Positions 58,769 to 64,000 of a stretch of 64,000 nucleotides of DNA are shown in pieces. The stretch is from Seleniibacterium sp963677135. Lineage in GTDB: Bacteria; Desulfobacterota; Desulfuromonadia; Desulfuromonadales; Geopsychrobacteraceae. The notes beneath the pieces were generated by a model. That model was not told the DNA's origin and did not search any database. It was given only the letters and a program-made list of their open reading frames with translations. Both the position numbers and the translations under genes were made by a program. The stretch spans positions 342,068 to 406,067 of the forward strand of contig CAXXLS010000009.1 of the NCBI GenBank assembly GCA_963677135.2. The letters are read 5' to 3'. Position 1 is the stretch's first letter; every line of letters begins with the position of its first letter.

Positions 58769-59011
58769 GCGAATCTCCACTGAATGTAACGCCGGTGTCG
58801 GCGCATGGGATATCTTCCCGAAAGCAACGAACGTTTTCAATGTCTGGTCGTGCGCTGGTGACAGGCTGGCGCGCTCCGTTCGGAACGCAGGCATCTTACC
58901 TGTGCCGCGAGGGAAACTCAAGTCATCCAAAAAGCGGCAGATGGTTCCATTTTCCCTATAAATATGCAAGAATGCGCATTCGTCAATTGTTCAAGCCAAG
59001 GAGCCCGTATA

Positions 59012-59962
59012 ATGAGTGAGACACAGTACGATGTGATAATCATAGGAGGAGGCCCGGCCGGGATGACCGCTGGGCTTTATGCTTCCCGTGCCTGCCTGAG
59101 ATCCCTGATGCTCGAGAAAATGATCATGGGCGGGCAGATGATGACCACCACCCTGGTTGAAAACTGGCCAGGTTTTCCCGGTGGGATAGAGGGGCCCGAA
59201 CTGATGATGCGGTTTCAGGAACACTGTGTCGAGTTCGGTCTGGAAACCGGTTATGGAGCGGTCGAAAAAATTATCGATCATGGTCATTGGAAGACACTGG
59301 TTGTCGATGGTAAAGAGATGACCTGCAAGGCGGTGATCATCGCGAGCGGGGTGGTTCCGCGCAAGCTGGGCCTTGAGGAAGAGGCTGCGCTGGTCGGCCG
59401 TGGCGTGTCCTATTGTGCGACCTGTGATGGCGCATTTTTTCGCAACGTGCCCATCGCCGTGGTCGGCGGCGGGGATACGGCTGCCGAAGAGGCCCTCTAT
59501 CTGACCCGTTTCGCCAGCAAGGTTTACCTGGTGCATCGCCGTGACAAGCTGCGGGCCACCAAGATCCTGCAGGACCGGGTCATGGCCAATGACAAGATCG
59601 AGGTCGTCTGGGATTCCGTGGTCGAACGTCTGCAGGCCGATCAGAGCGGGCTGACCGGGGCCATCCTGAAGAATGTCAAGACGGAAGACTCTCGGGCCAT
59701 CGATATCCACGGTCTGTTCGTGGCCGTCGGCGTGACGCCGACCACCGGTTTCGTTGGCGATCTTCTCGAGAAGACCCCGGAGGGCTACATCGTTGCCGGT
59801 GAGGATACCGTGACCTCCGTGCCCGGGATTTTCGCTGCGGGCGATTGCCGGACCACGGTCCTCAAGCAGGTGTCGACGGCGGTCGGTGATGGCGCCGTCG
59901 CCGCGATTATGGCTGAAAAATACATTGATGAAATGGAGCATCTGGCGAAATCAGCGTCCTGA
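59012..59962 (+). CDS. trxB: Thioredoxin reductase
   Basis: A 316-residue low-molecular-weight thioredoxin reductase. The FAD motif is IIGGGPAGMTAGLYASRA, the redox disulfide is SYCATCDGAFF, and the NADPH motif is VVGGGDTAAEEA; GIFAAGDCR closes the FAD site. It reduces thioredoxin with NADPH or, in anaerobes, sometimes reduced ferredoxin. AAGGAG precedes ATG 59012. TATAAAT (58959) may be part of its promoter. Confidence 0.95.
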   Translation: MSETQYDVIIIGGGPAGMTAGLYASRACLRSLMLEKMIMGGQMMTTTLVENWPGFPGGIEGPELMMRFQEHCVEFGLETGYGAVEKIIDHGHWKTLVVDGKEMTCKAVIIASGVVPRKLGLEEEAALVGRGVSYCATCDGAFFRNVPIAVVGGGDTAAEEALYLTRFASKVYLVHRRDKLRATKILQDRVMANDKIEVVWDSVVERLQADQSGLTGAILKNVKTEDSRAIDIHGLFVAVGVTPTTGFVGDLLEKTPEGYIVAGEDTVTSVPGIFAAGDCRTTVLKQVSTAVGDGAVAAIMAEKYIDEMEHLAKSAS

Positions 59963-60039
59963 TTCACCGCCGCCAGATAACATATATTGAATGCAAGTAC
60001 TCTGCCGCAGTCGTTACGGCGGCAGGTCCAGGGGGGGAT

Positions 60040-61569
60040 ATGCTTGCCAAAGTTTGTTCAGGGGCCCTGATCGGTATTGATGCTTACCCGGTCGAGGTCG
60101 AAGTCGATATTGCCCAGGGGTTGCCTCAGTTCTCGACGGTCGGGTTGCCGGAAGGAGCCGTCAGGGAAAGCAAGGATCGCGTCAAGTCCGCCATCAAGAA
60201 CAGCGGATACGATTTTCCGGCCCGACGGATCACCATCAACCTGGCGCCGGCCGATATCCGTAAGGACGGAGCGGCTTTTGATCTGCCGATTGCCATCGGG
60301 CTGCTGTGCGCCACCGGGGTCGTCAATCGGGAGAACCTCGCCAGCTATGTCCTGCTCGGCGAACTGTCCCTGGACGGGCGGATTAAGCCGGTCCGGGGTG
60401 TGCTCCCGGTCGCCGTCGCCGCTCGTGACTGGGGGACAGAAGCGTTGATTCTGCCCCGTGAAAACGCCGAAGAGGGGGCGGTTGTGGCCGGCCCTTCCGT
60501 CTATGCCGTTACGGACCTCTCCGAGGTCGTTGCCCTGATCAATGGCGAATTGAAGCTTGCCCCATACCAGGTCGACAGCGGACAGGATTCGTTCGCGGCC
60601 AGCCATGACGGCGAGGACTTTTGCGAGGTCCGGGGCCAGGAACATGTCAAGCGCGCTCTGGAGGTCGCTGCCGCCGGCGCCCACAACATCTTGATGAGCG
60701 GACCTCCCGGCAGCGGCAAAACCATGCTGGCCAGGCGACTGCCGACGATCCTTCCCGATTTTACCTTTGAAGAAGCCCTGGAAACGACCAAGATTCATTC
60801 CGTAGCGGGGCTGCTTGCCCACAACCATGCTCTGCTCCGCCAGCGGCCCTTCCGTTCCCCTCATCATACCATTTCTGATGCCGGACTCATCGGCGGAGGC
60901 AGCTATCCGCGTCCGGGGGAAGTGTCCCTGGCTCACCGGGGGATTCTGTTTCTCGATGAATTCCCCGAGTTCAAAAAGAACGTTCTCGAGATGCTCCGGC
61001 AGCCCCTGGAGGATGGCCAGGTTTCCATCAGCAGGGCGGCACTGAGCCTGACCTACCCGGCTGATTTCATGCTGGTGGCCGCCATGAACCCGTGTCCGTG
61101 CGGATTCATGGGGGATCGTCAGCATGACTGTACCTGCACCCCGGCCATGATTCAGCGCTATCGAAGCCGCCTTTCCGGGCCGCTGCTCGATCGGATCGAT
61201 CTTCATGTCGAGGTGCCCAGGGTTCCCCATAAGGATCTGACCGACCTGCGCCCCGCCGAATCGAGTGCCGTCATCCGGGAGCGCGTCAACCGGGCCCGAC
61301 AATGGCAGCGCCAGCGGTTGTCCCCGTACGGTCTGCATGCCAACAGCCAGATGCAGGCACGGCATATCCGTAAATTTTGTTCCCTCGACGGCCCCGGGGA
61401 AGCCCTGCTGGAGCAGGTGACGGATAAACTCGGTCTGTCGGCTCGCAGCTTCACCCGGATTCTGAAGTTGGCCCGGACGATCGCCGATCTGGCAGGCGAG
61501 GAGGGGATCGCAACCATCCACTTGAGTGAGGCGATCCAATACCGGGGTCTGGATCGCAAAACCGCCTAG
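60040..61569 (+). CDS. comM: YifB/ComM-family AAA ATPase (Mg chelatase-like)
   Basis: A 509-residue protein. The N-terminal ChlI-like domain (about 1 to 170) begins MLAKVCSGALIGIDAYPVEVEVD; the AAA+ domain has Walker A GPPGSGKTMLARRLP and Walker B GILFLDEFPEF; the C-terminal Mg-chelatase domain contains MNPCPCGFMGD. ComM is a hexameric helicase that helps branch migration in natural transformation in other bacteria. A hairpin CTGCCGC/GCGGCAG lies just ahead of the start. Confidence 0.93.
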   Translation: MLAKVCSGALIGIDAYPVEVEVDIAQGLPQFSTVGLPEGAVRESKDRVKSAIKNSGYDFPARRITINLAPADIRKDGAAFDLPIAIGLLCATGVVNRENLASYVLLGELSLDGRIKPVRGVLPVAVAARDWGTEALILPRENAEEGAVVAGPSVYAVTDLSEVVALINGELKLAPYQVDSGQDSFAASHDGEDFCEVRGQEHVKRALEVAAAGAHNILMSGPPGSGKTMLARRLPTILPDFTFEEALETTKIHSVAGLLAHNHALLRQRPFRSPHHTISDAGLIGGGSYPRPGEVSLAHRGILFLDEFPEFKKNVLEMLRQPLEDGQVSISRAALSLTYPADFMLVAAMNPCPCGFMGDRQHDCTCTPAMIQRYRSRLSGPLLDRIDLHVEVPRVPHKDLTDLRPAESSAVIRERVNRARQWQRQRLSPYGLHANSQMQARHIRKFCSLDGPGEALLEQVTDKLGLSARSFTRILKLARTIADLAGEEGIATIHLSEAIQYRGLDRKTA

Positions 61570-61582
61570 TTTTCAGCGCCCG

Positions 61583-61810
61583 CTATTCGAGCAGCTCCAC
61601 CTCGACGGTCACGTCGGGAAATCTGGCCTTGATGGCCCGTTCGACCCGAATCCGATGAGTCCAGACCGCGCCGATGTTGGTCATCGGGTCTTCCCGCTGG
61701 CGCAGGTAGATAACGCCATCGTCGCTGATCTTCTGTAATTCAATGGAACCTCCATCCCCTTCAATGCCGGACCGGAACTGGTCGATGATGTCATTGATCT
61801 GTTCTTTCAC
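61583..61810 (-). CDS. NFU-like domain protein lacking the CxxC motif
   Basis: A 75-residue protein. The sequence keeps the NFU scaffold: IDQFRSGIEGDGGSIELQKI at the start and HRIRVERAIKARFPDV at the end; but the part that should read GACxGCxxSxxT reads REDPMTNIGAVWT, without any cysteine. It cannot bind an FeS cluster in the normal way. GTG 61810 with AAAGGAG at seven bases is the start; no ATG with a good site lies upstream. It is convergent with comM and divergent from moaC. Confidence 0.72.
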   Translation of the reverse strand: MKEQINDIIDQFRSGIEGDGGSIELQKISDDGVIYLRQREDPMTNIGAVWTHRIRVERAIKARFPDVTVEVELLE

Positions 61811-61898
61811 AGGCGACTCCTTTTGAAAGATGCGCAGAAAGCGGCAATTGCTGCCGGTAGTCTTTCCTGGATATTTGGCGGAATTCCTGCCATTGGCA

Positions 61899-61914
61899 CT
61901 TTGTGTGCACAAAG
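61899..61914 (+). promoter_or_regulatory. Palindrome upstream of moaC
   Basis: CTTTGTG-TG-CACAAAG is a perfect 16-base dyad, 95 bases before ATG 62009. TTGTGT (61901) and ATATAT (61923), spaced by 16 bases, could be a promoter that overlaps it. An operator for a dimeric regulator is possible; it does not match the ModE consensus. Confidence 0.4.
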
Positions 61915-62008
61915 CTCATACGATATATGAATGTGCAGAGTCGATTGCCATAACCATGCCAATAGCAACCGGGAAACGCCCTGCTGTCAGCCAAGGGGAG
62001 GAGATACT

Positions 62009-62491
62009 ATGGATTTCAATCATTTCGATGATCGTGGCAATGCTGTCATGGTCGATGTCAGTGCCAAAAACAAGACCCTGAGGACGGCGATTGCCGAGGC
62101 TTCAGTCTTTATGTCGGCCGCCGTCCTTGACGCAATTCAGGACGGCGGTATCGCAAAAGGGGACGTTCTCGGCACCGCACGCCTGGCCGGGGTAATGGGC
62201 GCGAAAAAAACGCCTGACTTGATTCCCCTGTCTCATCCGCTGTCACTGCATGCCATCAGTATCGATTTTGAACAGGATTTTGTTCAGCGGAAGGTATTGG
62301 TCAAGTGCACCGTGCGGGCCCTTGAGCGGACCGGGGTGGAGATGGAGGCGATGACCGGGGCCAGCGTCGCGGCCCTCACCATTTATGATATGTGCAAGGG
62401 CAGCGATAAATCGATCCGCATCAGCGACATCCGTCTGCTTTATAAAGAAGGGGGGAAAAGCGGCGTTTTCAGGCGGGAGGATGTTTCATGA
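62009..62491 (+). CDS. moaC: Cyclic pyranopterin monophosphate synthase MoaC
   Basis: A 160-residue protein. The signature MGAKKTPDLIPLSHPL is near residue 68 (the usual is TSELIPLCHPL) and VRALERTGVEMEAMTGASVAALTIYDMCK holds the catalytic Lys and Glu. It converts the MoaA product to cyclic pyranopterin monophosphate, an early step in molybdenum cofactor synthesis. AGGGGAGGAG precedes ATG 62009. It overlaps the next gene by four bases. Confidence 0.95.
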   Translation: MDFNHFDDRGNAVMVDVSAKNKTLRTAIAEASVFMSAAVLDAIQDGGIAKGDVLGTARLAGVMGAKKTPDLIPLSHPLSLHAISIDFEQDFVQRKVLVKCTVRALERTGVEMEAMTGASVAALTIYDMCKGSDKSIRISDIRLLYKEGGKSGVFRREDVS

Positions 62492-62994
62492 AACGATTCA
62501 AAGCGGCAGTGCTGACCTTGAGTGACAAGGGGGCACGGGGAGAGCGGATCGACGAAAGCGGGCCCGCCCTGATGGCCTGGCTGGCTGGTTACGGAATCAA
62601 AACCGTGCGCACCCTGATCCTGCCGGACCAGTATGACCTGATTGCCGAGGTGTTGATGGATTGGTCAGATCGTGAGCTGGCCCACCTGATCCTGACGACC
62701 GGCGGCACCGGAGTTTCTCCTCGGGACGTCACTCCTGAAGCGACGGCCGGGGTGGTCGATCGCCTGGTTCCGGGGATCGGTGAACTGATGCGTTTGAGCA
62801 GCCTTGAAAAGACCCCGACGGCGGCTCTGTCCAGGGCCGTTGCCGGCATCAGAAAACAGTCCCTGATCATCAATCTGCCGGGCAGTCCCAAGGCGGCATT
62901 GGAGAATCTGGCCGCCGTCTGGCCGGTGATCGACCACGGGATCGCGAAAATGTGCGGCGACCAGGAGGATTGCTCCCGTCAGTTCAGCTGGTAG
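62488..62994 (+). CDS. MoaB/Mog-type molybdopterin adenylyltransferase
   Basis: A 168-residue MoCF-fold protein. LTTGGTGVSPRDVTPEAT is the nucleotide/pterin-binding motif and NLPGSPKAALENL the second conserved one. It activates molybdopterin by adenylation before molybdenum insertion. The start overlaps the moaC stop (ATGA). Mog and MoaB cannot be told apart here. A terminator follows 65 bases after the stop. Confidence 0.92.
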   Translation: MKRFKAAVLTLSDKGARGERIDESGPALMAWLAGYGIKTVRTLILPDQYDLIAEVLMDWSDRELAHLILTTGGTGVSPRDVTPEATAGVVDRLVPGIGELMRLSSLEKTPTAALSRAVAGIRKQSLIINLPGSPKAALENLAAVWPVIDHGIAKMCGDQEDCSRQFSW

Positions 62995-63058
62995 CAGGAT
63001 GGCAGGATTTCTCGGGGCCGCGGATGACGGCCTGTTGTTGCCGAGCCGCGATCCAGAG

Positions 63059-63090
63059 AGGCTGTCTCAAAATGAGACAGCCTTGTTTTT
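63059..63090 (+). terminator. Terminator of the moaC operon
   Basis: AGGCTGTCTC and GAGACAGCCT form a 10-bp perfect stem with loop AAAAT, followed by TGTTTTT. It separates moaC-mog from the mobA-like gene. Confidence 0.9.
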
Positions 63091-63272
63091 GTGTCGCAAA
63101 ACGCAACTGCCTGGGCCGGATTCCGGGTTGACGGGGAACGGAAACAGAATGAAATCCGCACAGGCGGGCTTTTTGAGCCTGGCGGAGAGGCTTGTTCCGG
63201 GTGGCATGATCCTTGCCAGTTCAGATCTCCATCAGCAGGCAGGTCAGAACTCTATAAAGGTCAGAAGACAAG

Positions 63273-64000
63273 ATGATGGTCATTCCCCTAGCCTATTCCA
63301 GTTATGTAAAAAAGCGCTGTCGGACCAGCAGAAAGAAGCAGAGCGATAGCCAGGGGAGCGCCCTGGTCTCAGGGAATCTCTGCCTGGCTGCGGAGGAGCC
63401 CGGTCGGGACCTGCTTCACGATGTTACGGGCGTTATCCTGGCCGGCGGGCATTCCCGGCGCATGGGGCGAAACAAGGCGCTGTTGACCCTCGGCCGTGAA
63501 ACGGTTGTCGAAGCGGTCTATCGGGTCATGTCCGGCCTGTTCAGAGAGGTGATCCTGGTCTGCAATGATCCGGGCAGCTACCCCTGTCTCGATTGTCGCA
63601 AGGTCAGGGATCTGTTCCCCGGCTGCGGTGCCATAGGCGGGCTGCATGCCGGATTGCTGGCCAGTAAAACCATGAGTATCTGCCTCGTCTCTTGTGACGC
63701 GCCGTTTCTCAGTCGGGAGTTGTTAAGCCTGTTGTGCCGGCTGAGGGGCGCTTACCAGGCGGTGGTCCCGGTCACGACCCGCGGCTGCAAACCCCTGCAT
63801 GCCGTCTATTCCCGGAGTTGTCTGCCGGTGCTCCATGAGTACCTGGCCGGGCAGGGGAAATCCCTCACCGGACTGTTGGACCAGCTTGATTGTCGTTACG
63901 TGGGGAGGAACGAATATGCCGGAATCGCCGATGCCGAACAGTCGTTCTGCAGTCTGAGCTGCCCCCGGGACTATGCAGCGCTGAAGATTGAGCGCGGGGC
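63273..64000 (+). CDS. mobA: Molybdenum cofactor guanylyltransferase MobA, 3' end outside the window
   Basis: The frame is open from ATG 63273 (a second ATG follows directly) to the window edge. The family core starts about 50 codons in with DVTGVILAGGHSRRMGRNKALL, the GTP-binding loop; SCDAPFLSRELL is the metal-binding part. MobA joins GMP to molybdopterin to make the MGD cofactor. The first 50 codons do not resemble MobA, and no ATG or GTG with a binding site sits close to the core, although GGAGGAG precedes a CTG there. So the true start is unsure. Confidence 0.82.
   Translation, partial: MMVIPLAYSSYVKKRCRTSRKKQSDSQGSALVSGNLCLAAEEPGRDLLHDVTGVILAGGHSRRMGRNKALLTLGRETVVEAVYRVMSGLFREVILVCNDPGSYPCLDCRKVRDLFPGCGAIGGLHAGLLASKTMSICLVSCDAPFLSRELLSLLCRLRGAYQAVVPVTTRGCKPLHAVYSRSCLPVLHEYLAGQGKSLTGLLDQLDCRYVGRNEYAGIADAEQSFCSLSCPRDYAALKIERG

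Noticed and set aside
60058..61539. 493-codon open frame on the minus strand
   Set aside because: Antisense to comM and without any motif.
62999..63349. Open frame of 116 codons between mog and mobA
   Set aside because: It spans the moaC-operon terminator hairpin and overlaps the mobA frame by 77 bases; no family resemblance.

Overview
The window (about 57% GC, both strands densely coded, no rRNA, tRNA, IS element or CRISPR array seen) looks like a chromosomal segment of a Gram-negative anaerobic deltaproteobacterium, most likely of the Desulfuromonadales (Geobacter/Desulfuromonas/Pelobacter type). This placement is inference. It rests on the mix of outer-membrane proteins, a GEMM-type cyclic-dinucleotide riboswitch, sigma-54 control of an OFA-family transporter, an Mrp/Mbh-like antiporter operon and a hemW-hrcA-grpE-dnaK-dnaJ order with CIRCE. 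Gene content is mostly core and single-copy.

Layout. 1-9 kb: 5' end of a RelA/SpoT-domain synthetase, an unrecognised protein, a nitroreductase, then a leftward set (ybbA-ybbP ABC exporter, DUF945 protein, patatin) diverging from tesA; a pseudouridine synthase overlaps tesA tail to tail. 9-17 kb: a monocistronic zinc-ribbon gene, tetR-ltaE-thpR, an orphan gene behind a GEMM-I riboswitch, a MocR regulator facing a DUF2917 gene, and hflK-hflC. 17-25 kb: thiamine-binding protein, a diguanylate cyclase with a periplasmic sensor, an operon (PycTM-like membrane protein, rsmE, EamA exporter, rsgA), ilvA and an ATP:cob(I)alamin adenosyltransferase. 25-31 kb: a carboxylate-uptake unit with a sigma-54 promoter and upstream activator sites, an OFA-type MFS carrier with a Cys-rich N-terminus, a SatP/YaaH-like protein, a small membrane protein, and a convergent NtrC-type regulator with its Cache-domain kinase. 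31-43 kb: a MerA/Lpd-like flavoprotein, two outer-membrane barrels, an RRM protein with the YlqF GTPase, aroC, and an inorganic-carbon cluster (SulP transporter, HTH-EIIA regulator, beta-carbonic anhydrase). 41-50 kb: a PBP-activator-like protein and hemW-hrcA-grpE-dnaK-dnaJ. 50-58 kb: a twelve-gene leftward operon for a multisubunit cation/proton antiporter, including a 53-codon gene. 58-64 kb: trxB, comM, an NFU-like protein without its cysteines and a molybdenum-cofactor set (moaC, moaB/mog, mobA).

The parts most worth following are the riboswitch and its unknown target, the sigma-54 carboxylate regulon with a fused Cys-rich domain, the extended Mrp-like operon with two unnamed small subunits, and the HTH-EIIA/SulP/carbonic anhydrase cluster. 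Nothing here amounts to a clear new defence system, although one orphan protein resembles the Pycsar membrane effector. All domain calls were made by eye; no search was run.
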